From Apostichopus japonicus (lineage: Eukaryota > Echinodermata > Holothuroidea > Aspidochirotida > Stichopodidae), in assembly GCF_037975245.1 (NCBI RefSeq), contig NC_092571.1, forward strand, positions 19,302,917 to 19,366,916: 64,000 nucleotides of DNA, in the 5' to 3' direction. Below are positions 48,054 to 61,600 of the stretch, piece after piece. The notes below the pieces were generated by a model. It worked only from the letters and a program-made list of their open reading frames with translations, had not been told where the DNA came from and made no database searches. A program made the translations under genes and the position numbers. Every line of letters begins with the position of its first letter. The first letter of the stretch is position 1.

Positions 48054-51000
48054 AATGTGGTGAACACGACATATGTATCCTCGTTGCCATTAAAACTGCT
48101 GTTAGTGAAACGGACATCGTCTTTGACGTCACTTCCTGTCCACGAATGCCGCGCTATGTCAGTTTTTAGACTTATTCTTTTTGTACTTGTCCTGCACATG
48201 TGACCTTTGTCGTGCAGGAATCTGTATAAAATGTTGTATTCTGGTAGTGTAAATAACTGCATTGTCCAAGCTTTAGAGTTCGGAACTTCGTCGACTATCT
48301 CTAGCTAGCTATATTTCGTTTTAAATCGTAACCTTCGAATATGCTCAGCTCTGACATTCGCTGGAGGAGGCCCTCGTTCAATCTCTGGATGATTTGCATA
48401 TGGTTCACCAGAATGGATACATTTTCAGGTTATCATCAAATCGGTGATATTTGGTAAGCTAAATTTGGCGCCGTTTTTAGATTGTATTTGTCGATATGAT
48501 GTGCTCCTTAACATGACCCTGGGAATTAACTTATGATTTATTTATGACAAATGAAATATAGTGTTATTTGTTAACAGTGTCTGCTATTCATTGCGTCAAG
48601 AAAGAAAATCATACTTTAGAGAAAAAGAATAGAATTTGCCGAAGGAACGATATTTAAGATAAATGATTCATTTTCATATTTTTGTTCATTTCTGGTGATG
48701 TTATCATCTTAAGACTTTGGTTGTCTCGTCTATGCATTCAACTTGGTTAGCTGACCTTCATGTCTCGCGGTCATCGGGTGTCATATTAATTCAGTGCTCC
48801 CTGCAACAAATGATGACGTCAGAGTATGGAGTCTAAACGGAAAAATTGTTTGCTGACCTTTTGGCTGTCGCCAATGGCCTCTATCAGCTATTTACTTGAC
48901 GGCTCAGGATGTCACCACGGTAACTGTAGCTGTGAATAAACACCCATAAATAATAGCAAGTTAAGGTAACTTCTAGTTCCTGAAAGATGTGTTAAGTGAC
49001 AATATCGCAAGGAAGCCAAAAATCTGTAAGAGAAAACAACCGTAAGAAAGAAAATGAATCAATCGTTTCGTAGTAGTCATAATAAGTTAATGTACAATCA
49101 CCGTACCAGCAGATTGATGGATTACGTCACCGCTATAAATAACTATAGCTATAAATGGTATTATGTTATACCGTTGCCTATATATGTATGAGTCGATATA
49201 AAGTGCGGCTCATTTATGTGACCAAGAATCTAGCTGACCTATATCTAATTAATGGACATTAATGATATACAATGATACTGGGCAACATTATGTGTATCTG
49301 AAGATATCTCCATGGTAGTACACTACACCCTGAACGATATGTGAGATACATTTAATGATGTATGTGTTCAGCATTTCAATGGATACTTAAAATACGATAC
49401 CTTTACATATAATTACCCGTACGCGATACACTGATGATAACTAAAGGTTGTTATAACTGCAGTATGCAATATATCGTCGTTGCTATTGGACAACAATATC
49501 TATGATCCATTATATACACCGCCCATTATACTGGTGAAATACATTCTAAGCAGAACTCTATTGTTACATAATATCATGATGATACTGTCGGAGCAAACAA
49601 GTCACGTGGTGCTGTCAGTGTTGCTAAGTAACTTATTGCGGTGATACTTCTAGCATATTATATGCCGCATGCAATGTTATTGAATACTACAAACAAAGTT
49701 TTCTTAATTTATTCCTCATCTGGAATCTTAAATCTGCATTCACCTCAATGTATTGAAATATAAGCATGTAGTAGGACCTGCATACAGTATATATAACCAT
49801 AAAGTTGGAGTATCACGTGATTGCAAAGCACCAATCACCTTTCAATCTATACCATTCGGCTTCAATCTGATATGGTTTCCTAGTTGATCAACACTTCCTA
49901 TTTGAAATGTTTTCAATCTGTTCAGAATGAAAAAGAAATATATTCATATAATTTTTTTTTATTGATTATGGACCTTCGTGATGGTTTACGTTGAATGATA
50001 TAGGTTTCCACATATATACATTAGCTAGAATTTTAGAACTTAGATAGGCAGTGAGCGCCTCTTTTAAAAGTAAAAGAAACATCTACAGCAACTTTACAAT
50101 GATGTCTACAGTTCATGCCAACGGCGAAAAACCACTTAACGATTACTTTTCCCTCAAGAATCTATTAAAATGAAGCCAAGACACTCTACCTTTCTTCGTT
50201 CCGATCGACAGATATTGTTAGTTTTAATCATTTCTCCTAAGAGAGGAATATTTCATTTATTTCCGGCTCGAACACTTACGATGTTTGGAAGTTTTTTGTA
50301 AAAGGGTTTGTTTTTCTAACTGTCTGAAACCAATTGTTCACCCTTGATTTTAATCTGACAGAGACCCCGTCACCGATGTGTAGGCTAACTAAAAGGGAGG
50401 GCCAATAAAAAGGTTGAAGTGTTTTCAGCTGGCTTTTTCGTTTCCATAAAAGGAGTTCAGCGTCTATTGTGGAGAATTTATTGCATATCTTGAATGCTTC
50501 TTAATCTTTATTTCTCTTTAATCTTCCTTTTTTGAAAATTGAATTATCATTTTGATACTAAATCTATATAGCCTACTTAATCGACATGAGATGCATATAC
50601 GCGTTCCAGATTGTCTCAAATTATCGATCAATGACCTTTAACTGGACATTTCTGATGATGTAAGATGTTAATTTAAGCACGTAAAATGCATCACAAAAAA
50701 GTCTCAATTATCTATACATGTAACCTTATTAATTCTTGCGAACATCAATGAAGTCTATATTTAACGTTCCGACTTCCAAGTAATTCTGGTCGATGAAGTT
50801 ATCTTTCGTGCATTGTTTCTTGTGTATATCAATTTCACAAAATACCGAAGACAATAAAAAAAAAAAAATACACGAAGAAAAAAAAACGATAAAAATTCAC
50901 CTGATTAATAATGGAAATTTATTGATTTTTATACGACATAAATATATATGCGTGTTAGGGATATTGTTATATTAAAATAATAAGATAATAAGGAAAAGTA

Positions 51001-53190
51001 GGTTGCTTCAATGTCGGGGTGAACTTTGAAAGTTAAAGTACATCCACAGGGAAATTATCTAGATAAAGATGTGTACAATAAAACAATAAAAAGTAAACAA
51101 CAAAATATATAAACAACGGTTAAGAGAACAAAATATATAAAATATAAGTACTGTGACGAATATTAGAGATAAAATGTTTGGTTGATACAGCATTTTGTTA
51201 TATTAAAAAGAGATTAATTCTCAAACAGTGGTGACTAGTAAAATATTTGCCAACAAACATGAAGAAATTGAATAATTCATATGCTGCTTCTGATGTAAAA
51301 ACTTTGATTTGAAACGATGCAACTGTGGTCTTCAACCAACAGACTTATAGAGTTAGCGAGAAAGAAAACGATATTAAGGCATTCATAGAAAAGAACAAGA
51401 ATGTGATTTACTCATTTTCAAAACTCCGATAATACCCCCTTTCCTCCCTTCCCCCTCCGGGGTTCATCTAAATAAAACAGCAAGAGGTTGGAAGGATTAT
51501 AGGTTGTGAGAGGAAGTGGACGGAAGGGATAGTTTAAGTCTAAACCTTAATATATTTTGTTTTTGGTCAATAACGCTTTCCTCTCACCAAACATATCTCA
51601 GTGTATAAACCCTCTCCATGGATATCTGCCCATGTCACTGTTTATTTACAAGCTAAGTTAGATAAAAGTTTCACAAGAATATTACGGAGATCTGTACTTA
51701 GGTTATTTCAAAAATAAACAGGGTCTTTACTAAAACAACAAAAAGTATCTGATATAAATTGATCATTGAAAGGTTTCTACTAGAAACTACACGATTTGAC
51801 CAGATACAGAATAATCCATGTTGCTACTTTAAAAGGTTGGCATGTCGATACTTTGGAAATGAAAGAGAAATGGACTGCTTCGATATTCCGTTAGCTAGGA
51901 ATAAAGATTAACGCGAAGGTTAAAATAAATAAGAAACCTCTTAAAGGTGATCCCTGGAATTTTCAGTCGTTATTAAAACGATTGTTAGTTTGGCTTAAGA
52001 AGGTGGCTTTCTAAGAATTATTTTATCATGAACAGATGAATTGTTGGGGTGGCTTGCGCAAAGTAGAACGTTATATCAACAGTCGCGCAATAAAAAGAGT
52101 CCTTATCCATTCTTTGTAGAGCATGTGCTGATTTTCAATGACAGTTTTCTGCACATGCGCACACCGTAGTAGATGCTGACCAAACTAAAATGAACTCTTC
52201 AGGTAGATAAGATGTGTGGTGCATACACATTCATTCTCTGAGCCGGGAACATGGACATATACTCATCAGTAGCAAGTCCCTGACTAAGGAAACAAGTTGT
52301 ATAGGAGCTCATTCTCCACCGCAAACTCTTCACCGTATTCATTTACGTAACGGTCACGTGATGAACACCATCCTCCCAACCAATAACCCCATTGCATATC
52401 CAGAACTGTGAAAACACTTTCAGCCTCCATTGGGAAGTACCGGGACACGCTATTCATATACAATAACATAAGAAAGACACACGTTAATTAATTCTCAGAA
52501 TAAGTGACGCTTTCACCTATGAGGTTAAGAAAGATCAAGAAATCATTTTACACGATCGCATCCATGTAAAGGATTAATGTAACATTATTCTTAGAAGAAA
52601 AGATCAAGGTGTTGGAAAAATTCGTTAAATCCTTCAAAACAGTGACACGAATATATGTTAAAAATCTTGACACTGATACCAAAGCTCAAAAAATACTCGT
52701 AACTTTTATTATTCTTCACTTGAAACACTTCATACACATCGTGTCGAATTCTACAACTAATTTATTTTATTTAGTTAAAACTCAAGGCAACGTTTTAACC
52801 TACTTGGAAGAAAAGTGTCTGTCACCCACGGGAGAACTTCCGTTGCTTTTGTCTTTAAATAGACAAGTTAGTATAATTTTGTTTGTCTCTTGAACTAAGT
52901 GCGAATAGGAAATAACCACATCTCAGAGGAGTAACTGATTTAATAAACCAGTCAATCAAAATAGTCAAGCGAGTAGTTTAGCGAAAAGTCAAGGCTGTGA
53001 GAATATGCGGTATATCTGTGGAGAGTGATGCTTAATTAACGCATACACTGTTTAGTAGTTACCTTATTACTGTATACTGTGTCCAAATCCATACGACCGT
53101 CAAGCTACCTGGTTTTCAAGTGACTGCGAAACTATGAAATGAGAATGAATTCTTGCATTGTTTCAACATTGTTAATATTGGGATTGTTTT
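48054..53190. other. Gene-poor stretch
   Basis: Exact CRE palindromes at 48124-48131 and 48814-48821. Otherwise AT-rich sequence with no exon, RNA gene or mobile element that can be supported. Confidence 0.45.
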
Positions 53191-53193
53191 TAA

Positions 53194-53769
53194 GGCGACC
53201 TCGGAGAAGCACTGATATGCGTCCTTGTAATTCGGTTAGGCTATCTGCAAATAGTATGTTTATATATGTTGAGAAGCATTAGAAAGGATGACGCTAATTC
53301 ACAGGCTGTCAAACATACATTCATTCATTCTTTGTCATTCCGTGGATTAGACTATCCTATCTCAGAGTTAAACCCCAGTAGATCCGATACTTCTCTCATG
53401 GTGAACATGTCGAGGTATGCGATATTTCTACAGATTAAGTTAACACAAAATGTGTTGTTCACCCATCGACCCATGAAATGGACCTCTGTCTATGCATGGT
53501 CATTGTTTAGGAACGTACGAGGTATATTAGGCCTATATCACTTTGATCATTTGCTCTGTAAATCCAGCTGTTATTTATTTATATTTTTACCTGTAGTAGT
53601 TTATGTTCGATTATTTACTGTTATTTGTGTATTTATAGGTGCTTCCATCTATGACGACACAGGATGTCAGCCCATCTTAGGTCTCTACGGTTACACAAAA
53701 CATGCTTCTTTTCAAATAGATACACATTTTGACAAAAGAGTTCCTCTCCATGTGAATGAGGAAAAATAA
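53194..53769 (+). other. Unexplained 192-codon open frame
   Basis: Open from just after a stop at 53191 to TAA at 53767-53769; the first ATG is at 53266. It contains two hydrophobic stretches (for example LFIFLPVVVYVRLFTVICVF) and ends DTHFDKRVPLHVNEEK. No family is recognised. An alternative reading uses an acceptor (tttatag at 53632-53638) and takes only 53639-53769 as a terminal exon; that is phase-compatible with the signal-peptide exon at 22326. Either could be chance. Confidence 0.2.
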
Positions 53770-55430
53770 ACAAATCAAGTATATCTTATACTGAAAAAAA
53801 GTACTTTGCACCAACTTTTCAGCGATAAGAAAAGAACAATTAAAATAAGCTAATAGAGAATAATCATGTAACTAATCGTTGATGTAATGTACTCAAATCA
53901 GATCATTGATCATGCAATCATGTTTACATAACCATCTTTGTACTTTCTTGTTGGTGATTAAGCTGAAATAAGCAATCTCATTTGCATTAAACGAGACATT
54001 ACTGTCAAAAGTGGAACGATACGATCAAGTTAAGACTTACGGAACTGTCCCAACATTCTTATTAAGTGTCGAAATTTGTCTATATCCGTAAAGTTTCATG
54101 ATAATGTGTTGCAGCTAACCAAACAACGTGAAAATTAAGTTTAAGGGAATATTTATTTCGCATAACTGGGTCAGAGTGTCTCCGGGGACCCATGCATAAG
54201 CAAGGTAACACTGATAAAAGATGTTACCTCATGTAGTCATGAACTGTCCATATCTTTCGCCAGGAAATACAGTTTCGGTTGTTACTGCGTTTGACATGTG
54301 TCTAAGAGGAAGAATTACTGAAACATGGTTGAGATGGTAACGAAAGGTAAAGATTAAATGAATGATATCTTAGAAAAGCAGCGGATAAATGGATTAGGAT
54401 TTATTCTTGACGACTCCATTTACGAAGAAAGAGATTTTAAAGAGTTATATAAAATGTATTATTTATTTAAGGCTTTCTTTGTGAGCCCTGCCAAAGGATG
54501 GATATTGGATGTGTAAACATTAAAACCGCATTCAAGGTTGAATTCAGAGTTTCATTTATCGTGGTAGCAGACATACGTAAAAGTCACCATATAGAAGAAG
54601 AATATATTCTAAGCTCCTTTAATGCCGCTGTAAGGGGCACACTACTAAGAGGCGTTCACACATTGAGAATGTCAAACGAGGAAATATTCTTAACACCTTC
54701 AAAGAATCATCCAAGGTTTTATTCAGTTTGAAGGATCCCGCTAAGAGGCATATATACCAAACATTGAGAATAATTCATAAAAATGTAAATAATCCATCCA
54801 AAAATGAAAGCAATCTTCTGAAATAACTTATACTAAAAATGAATTGAAAATCAAACAAACTATAGGTGAGATTTGTTTCACGACGGACAAGAGACAAAAA
54901 CAAATCTACTTGATTCTCTTCTTCTCACACCACACATAAGAAGAAGAAAAAAATACATATATGAGATGAAATACAATACATCTATTTTGCTTATTTTGAT
55001 AGAACGGACTATTCGCACGTAAAACTTCACAAATGCTTTTTGCCATGGGCATTGAGGCTCAACCTCTGTACTCATAGCAGTCATTGTTAGCTGAAGATTA
55101 ATATCTACCTTATTTTAGCGCAAGGTTGTTGTAGAGGGAAGGGGATGCGAAGACGCCAACGACTTCAACGACCGACATAACACAGATAACAATATTTATA
55201 ACGGGATATTTATCATAAATGAAGTTGAATAAGGTTCATGGAGATTATTTTACCACTGTTTAGTCAGATATTAATATCACCGGTACACTAAACGAATCCC
55301 AAATATCAGTTTGATATTGTAAGGCAGGGTCGTTATAGTTTTCCGTATAAACGCCACAATAATGGTCGTGATACGTTTGTTAGATGAGTTACAACTAAGT
55401 GCATTGATGGTTTTGATATAAGCTGGATTA
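53770..55430. other. No gene seen
   Basis: AT-rich. A short diverged duplication (aagaggc...cattgagaat) lies at about 54647-54773. Confidence 0.4.
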
Positions 55431-55437
55431 GAAGCAG

Positions 55438-55600
55438 TTGTGGATCCAGGATTTCCCAAAAGGAGGAGGGGGTAGGGGTGGGAGCGAGGAGGGGTAGGGG
55501 GTGGGAGCGAGGTGGCATATGATACCAAAAGTGGTTCAATAAAAAATGTAATTATGCGCGAAGCGACCATGGGGGCTGGGTCTAATGGGAAGGAGTGTCC
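55438..55600. repeat. G-rich block, possible transposon remnant
   Basis: It starts gtggatccaggatttcccaa, followed by G-runs with a 23-bp duplication of gggagcgagg (55480 and 55503), then gcgcgaagcgacc. Such G-rich ends after ggatccagg are common in degraded DNA transposons, but no inverted ends or target duplication were found. Confidence 0.3.
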
Positions 55601-56170
55601 CTTCCACTTTATTGATATTTTAAGTAAGTTTCGATGTAAGGCGCTATCGCGTATGCTACCTGAACTTCACGACCTACCACCGGAATAATTCCAATAATTC
55701 TAATAATTCATTTAATTACGTTTTAAGACCACATTAGCAACTTGGACAATTCTCAATGATCACACATGCGCTCAAAAATGCTTTTTGAAATCTGTTCATG
55801 TATCCAATTATAACAATAAAGTACATTGATTAATTATATAAAGGTACATAATTAGATGGTTTACTAAACTAGCCGAATCCAGATTTGCGTTATACTGGCC
55901 ATGTTGTGCTCTTGCTCCCGTGACAAATGTGATACTAGCTTACCTTATGGTTAGCATCATCTTAATCTCATGAAAGGCACGTTGCAAGTATATCATAGCT
56001 ATATACACTTACCGATAAAACCATCCATGGACTCTATATACGAGCCACGCATTTAAAGCGGTATATAGTACTCTTAGTTCTATACAGCGAGTGTTCAAAG
56101 AATGTATAAACAATAGTTATATGGACACGGAGTAAATTTCATTTTCCTCTAGTAGTGGATGGTAAACGCG

Positions 56171-56173
<3 letters not shown>

Positions 56174-56238
<65 letters not shown>

Positions 56239-56254
56239 GATATGTATAGATATG

Positions 56255-56338
<84 letters not shown>

Positions 56339-56389
56339 GAGATAGATACATATAGATACATATATATATATAGATACATATACATATAG

Positions 56390-56426
<37 letters not shown>
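56174..56426. repeat. TA/GTA/GATA microsatellite, ~250 bp
   Basis: Long (TA)n with TATG and GATA variants; it produces Tyr/Ile-repeat open frames in several frames. Confidence 0.97.
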
Positions 56427-56428
<2 letters not shown>

Positions 56429-56933
56429 TATATAGTATATATTACATATTATGTATTATATCTACTTCATAGAACTCAGCTTTACTATGAAACACCATGT
56501 TTATCTTCATTGAACTCAACAGGTACAAATACCTGAATTCAGTATGAATTTATGAGTTGGTTTTAGTTGAACCACGACTGGGGAGTTGAACACGAACTTC
56601 ATTTGTCACCGTTACCTAAAAAATCAACAGTTTATTCTAAAGGTATAATCTGTCACAATGAAACGCAAAATAGATCTATCATGATCTGGATTAATTACAA
56701 GCAATTCATCAAATGTATGGTATCGCAAACATTAAGAGACACGCACTGTTAGTGACATAGTCCCTGGTTTAGGAGACAATTAAGTAAGTCAATACGGAAG
56801 GGGCCATTTCCTGAAAGGGACATTGAATCAATTTTAGTTTAAACTGGGAATTTAAAGGCTCTTAACGCTGTTACGCTACATACGCTATAAATAAATAAAC
56901 ATACGTACATACACACACACACAGACACACCCA

Positions 56934-57118
56934 TATATATCTATATATATGTATATATATAGATATAGATATATAGATATATAGATATAGATATAGATAT
57001 AGATGTAGATGTAGATGTAGATATAGATGTAGATGTAGATGTAGATGTAGATATAGATGTAGATATGTGTACATAGATACAGATGTAGATGTAGATATAT
57101 ATAGATATAGATATAGTT
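56934..57118. repeat. GATATA/GATGTA microsatellite
   Basis: Hexamer array: gatata units, then gatgta units, then mixed. It produces a spurious Tyr/Leu/His-repeat frame on the minus strand. Confidence 0.95.
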
Positions 57119-57209
57119 TTATATACACATAAATATAGATAAAGTTATATACAGAACTAGTACGGTATTGTTCGAGTTACACGTGGATTTGGTTACGCGC
57201 TTCCTTGTG

Positions 57210-58690
57210 TTCGACATGTTTAGGATTGCCCAGGATACCGTGTAGTTTTTCTGCTTCTCTTAAGTCCCCATATGTGTTTAGACAATCAATGATTTCTAAA
57301 GGATTTGGTGTTGTAGTAGTATATGGTTTGAAGGCGCCCCTGCAAGCCTTATGTACGACGTTGGTTTGTTTTCTGCAGTTATCGTTGCTTTCTATACAAC
57401 GTCACTGGCCAAGTAATTTCAGGGTAGAGGGCAACGATCTATTTGTCTTCAGTTACATTTTCGTCTCTTTTGTGGATGGCCCTTTCTAAGGTTTTGTATG
57501 ATGGAATTTTAGTATCTGCTGCGAGTTTTTCATGCAGCCGTTAGTACTCTTCCTAGTGTTCGTATTGAAGATCTTGTGTATGGTGTGTCCCGGCGGGAAG
57601 TACTGACTAATGAGCTTGAGAAAAATACCGCCGACGTTAGTTTGGCGTTTCTACTAAAAAAAGGGGGCGGGGGGAGGGGGGGTTGAACCAATTTAATTTT
57701 CTTTATCGGTTGTTTCTTTGCATTGGTTGGTTGTGCTTTGCGATATCGCCGTCGGGTATTCGAGATTGTGGGTGCACCCGGCTGATATTAGCGCTTCTTC
57801 ATATGCGGGGGTGGCCTTGTTAAAGCTATCATTGTTGGAGGATATATAGGGAGTAGATTCTTTCCTCAATGGCTTGGAGGATGTTGTTTAATATTGACCG
57901 GGGTGGTTTGAAAGGCGGTTAATGTACACAGGTTGGTCATTTTGTTGTCTGTGTGGTTGGAATGTGTCAGTGCCTTGATCTAGGATTACATCAAGAAAAT
58001 CTACTACCTTTAGATTAATTTGTACGGTAATACTCAGTCAACGAGATTTTAAAACCTTAATTAGTGTTTTCTTTGTCCGGTCGGCTTGGCTGCCAGAGCA
58101 GGACATTCATGACCACTTTGCCGTCATCCCTGTAGAGACCCACGCTGGTGACATCTACTTCCTTCTCAAGTTTGCACAGGATATACAGGCCCACTAATTC
58201 ACATATTTACGCTCCATCTGCTGCGCCCTTATGTCGAATTGGTTGTTGGCGTCCTTTTTCGACCTTAGCGGAGGGTCTTTCCAGCATGCACAATGGTATT
58301 GAAATCAATGTTTCGAATATGGGTGAGGTTGCTGGCCCATGTCAAATACTTGGTTAGAAGCTCCCCTGATATTAACGGATAAAAGTCTACGATATCAAAA
58401 GTTAGGAAAGTGTTCTTGTTCTTCTCAGTTAGATTGTTGAACCATTCCAACACTGAGGTAATATTTCTCCACCGCTGTATACAAGTTTTAGTTCTTATTA
58501 CGTTATTGATTCCGCCAAGCATTATCTTACTTACGTGGCCCACTTCCGGTTTTCTTTGTGTTAATTAGTTTGCATTCGTTTGGAACCTGCCTTTGTGGTC
58601 CTTGATGGTGAAGAAGGTGGGCTTCCCTACCGTTTTTGTTGATACTGACCTTTATGCCTAGTTTTTTTCCGGCTTCGCATGAATGGCTGG
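57210..58690 (-). pseudogene. Penelope-like retroelement reverse transcriptase, decayed
   Basis: On the minus strand, pieces of one reverse transcriptase appear in order across several frames. They are FFTIKDHKGRFQTN (about 58608-58567), LINTKKTGSG, an intact 92-codon stretch (58543-58265) with TFLTFDIVDFYPLISGELL (RT motif A), GLYILCKLEKEVDVTSVGLY with catalytic YRDD (about 58185-58117), NLKVVDFLDVILDQGT, AYEEALISAGCTHNLEYP and a C-terminal block (SCMKNSQQILKFHHTKP near 57530-57480). Frameshifts and stops break it. FDIVDFYPxIS and LKVVDFLDV are typical of Penelope-like elements. The N-terminal part and a GIY-YIG endonuclease are not seen. Confidence 0.82.
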
Positions 58691-58699
58691 CTTCGTGAG

Positions 58700-61600
58700 A
58701 AGCTAAAGTACATTAGGTCAGACTAAGTACACTATTGTATGCATCAAGTAACACATCCTTCACAACTGTGACGTACCATCCGAGATATATTAATTTTTAG
58801 GAAATATTAATAACGATGTTATACACTTATGGAGGCCATAAATATATTATGTGCAGAAGAATCTGTGAAGGCGAGCAGTTTAATAATGTTCACTATATGT
58901 ATATTAGCTGTTAGTTTGCAGTAATAATATATTGCGTACGATATATACATATCAGGATTCTGAATGGCTTCTGAAAGATAAGTCAACCTCCTACGAGACA
59001 TAAAGGTTCCCGTCAAAGGTGATGGTGAATGGGGTGGGGGGGGGGAGGGATTGTTGTGGGACAAGAATGGATGATTTAGGGAAGCAATCGTACTCGGACG
59101 AAGCGGGGCGAATAGGATACAATGTTAGAGTAATGAACAGAACCTACCAACATAAATATCGTTACATTAGAAAATCCACTGGAATTCACTCTTTAAGGGT
59201 GTTCATGGTTACCACTCTTTGGTTTACTGAATTCCACTCAAAATCAGGAGGGGACACTAACGCCGAAAGTAACTGTATGCCCGTATATAAAAAAAACACA
59301 GAGTTTTTCACATTACTTGGAACAAAATTTGTAGGATTTCCGTCTCATGAATCTGTGTATGATTCAGTCTCAGATCAAATGAGTAGTCATCCTGAGAAAT
59401 TTAAAAGAGAAAATTTTTAATCTTCGGAATTACTAGCGTAGATCTGTTATCAATCAAAGATTTTAAACTTTCTGCGTACATTTTGATTGATGGCTGACTT
59501 TCTGCACATATTTTATTACACTCAATTACTTTCAATTGCGTCAGTTAATTTGGTAATTAATCAGTAAAGTTGGCTCATCAAATAGTCTGACTGGACTCCA
59601 TATACCTTACTATACAGCGAATCAGAATTCATCGAACATTTTGGGTCATAATTAACAACCCTTGAAATGTATGCCGAGGACTAGACTAGTGTTGTCTAGT
59701 TTATTCCGTGGGGCGTCTTTGTTTATAATTAAAAATATACACTTTTCAATAGAGGTATCAGAATTCAGAAAGACTTCAGAAAGACAGAACTCAGAGAGAC
59801 ACGTGAGCGCTCAGAAAGAACTTAGAACTCCAAATTTTCTGCAAACAAGCGACACATCGCAAAACCCATATTTTCTTTCCAAATACTGACTGATGTTCGT
59901 TTTGATCCATACATCTTCATGATAAAGCTGTTTGGATAGACAATATGTCATGTGCCAACATAATAATGCAAATAACAATAATAATAATCGTCTCTCATGG
60001 AAATTATTCCACTTTGAGATGTATAAGAGCGACATTACCGTACTTCACATGACATACCAAGGTAATGGAATACCTCAATATATATTATAGATTGTATGTT
60101 AATCAGTTTCATGTAATAATTCTCAAGATGAGATTATTGTCAAGGGATATGTAACGTTATCTTGAGAACGACATCTGAAGAATGTCTGATTTTGGACTTC
60201 TGAGAAATATTAACAGATGATAATTAAAGTCATAAACTAAATATAACCTTAAGTAACGTACGTAACTGTATAATGTGTACGCAACAAGTTGATAATTTAT
60301 GTTGCTTAATTCAGTGTAGGTTAGTGACATACAACAGTGCTATTTGTTTAGAATTTCAAACAAGAAACCGAATACTTGACAGAGAGGAATATAGCAAAGT
60401 AATTATTGAATTTGAGCATTCCTATTACCGTGTAAATTTCACTTAATCCAATCAGTGTATATTTTTGTAAATCATAAAGGATGAAAATGGTGCAATATGA
60501 GAGATCGGTTACTTCAGATAAAGTTCAAGTAAAGTTTGGCAAATAACTTTTACGTCGGCTTTTGTACGTTAAACTTCGGATTAAACTTGTTTGTGATTTT
60601 GCAACAGAAAAGAGAGAACATGAATAAGAAAAGATCCTTTTCGAATAAATGCGTAAAACTGACAATTTTATCAATATCTTAAGACAAAGAAATTAACGAG
60701 GAAGGATATTAATACAACAGTTGAAAATGGATACCGCTCTTCCGTTGAAGAAAGAAATATGTGGAGAACTGGGAATACTCGCATGAAATTAATTTCAAAA
60801 TAAGAACATACACATCGGCAGACAAAAATATCTCTAGACCTCATCAATATATCGATATAAGTTGTGTATCAGTTGCGCGAATCTTTAGTGATAATGTTCA
60901 TATTGAGTTAGTGTTTAAAATCCCATAGGCTTACATCTGAATATCAATTAATTTCATTGTCATTTGTCGGTTTACGTTTGCCTCTGTCAAACTCTCTGTT
61001 GTTTTGCCTACTTCCTTATGTATTTACTTTCGTCCTGATGTGTCAGTACATTTGTCCTGTTTCGTCGTATTATCAAATTACTTATGCCAAATGGATATAA
61101 ACCTTCATGATATACCACGTTTCTTGTCTTTCTTTTATCTTGTTTTGTTGTTGAAGTTATTTCTGTAAAAATCCTTCAAGTTATTACCTTTACAAGGGTA
61201 AAAAAACAGTGATGCATGAAGCAGATCTAACGCAATTGTAATTAGATGAAGGAAGCTTATTCAATATAACGTTCTGTTGTCAGTTATTATTGTGTTGTTT
61301 GTTAGCCTACCATGCATGTGAATAAGGTATAGGCTATATACATCATTGCAACAATACAGTAACTTTGACGAAAGGAAGTAAGATCCCAATCTCCTACATT
61401 CTGTGTTATATAAAGTATTACATGAACACTATAGGCCAGCTCCATTGATCTACTGCAAAGAAATGTATACAAGCTAATGAAATAATAATGAATACTATAA
61501 CACTAGGCCTCTAATTGATAGAAGCATGTACACCCGATACCTGATGTTCATTTTAAAGGACCTCAAATTGAGACGCTGACGAGACTTGAGTTGAAATGAT

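Noticed and set aside
47806-48262. 71- and 113-codon frames on opposite strands
   Set aside because: They lie within or across the edge of the hAT-like MITE and match no protein family.
56139-56395. Several 66-78 codon frames rich in Tyr and Ile
   Set aside because: All are translations of the TA/GATA microsatellite.
56871-57128. 85-codon minus frame with Leu-His-Tyr repeats
   Set aside because: Translation of the GATRTA hexamer array.
57205-57489. 94-codon plus-strand frame
   Set aside because: It is antisense to the C-terminal end of the Penelope-like relic and has no independent support.
59022-59420. 133-codon plus frame as a gene
   Set aside because: At this base composition an open frame of this size is expected by chance in a window this long; no motif, TATA box or convincing splice sites.
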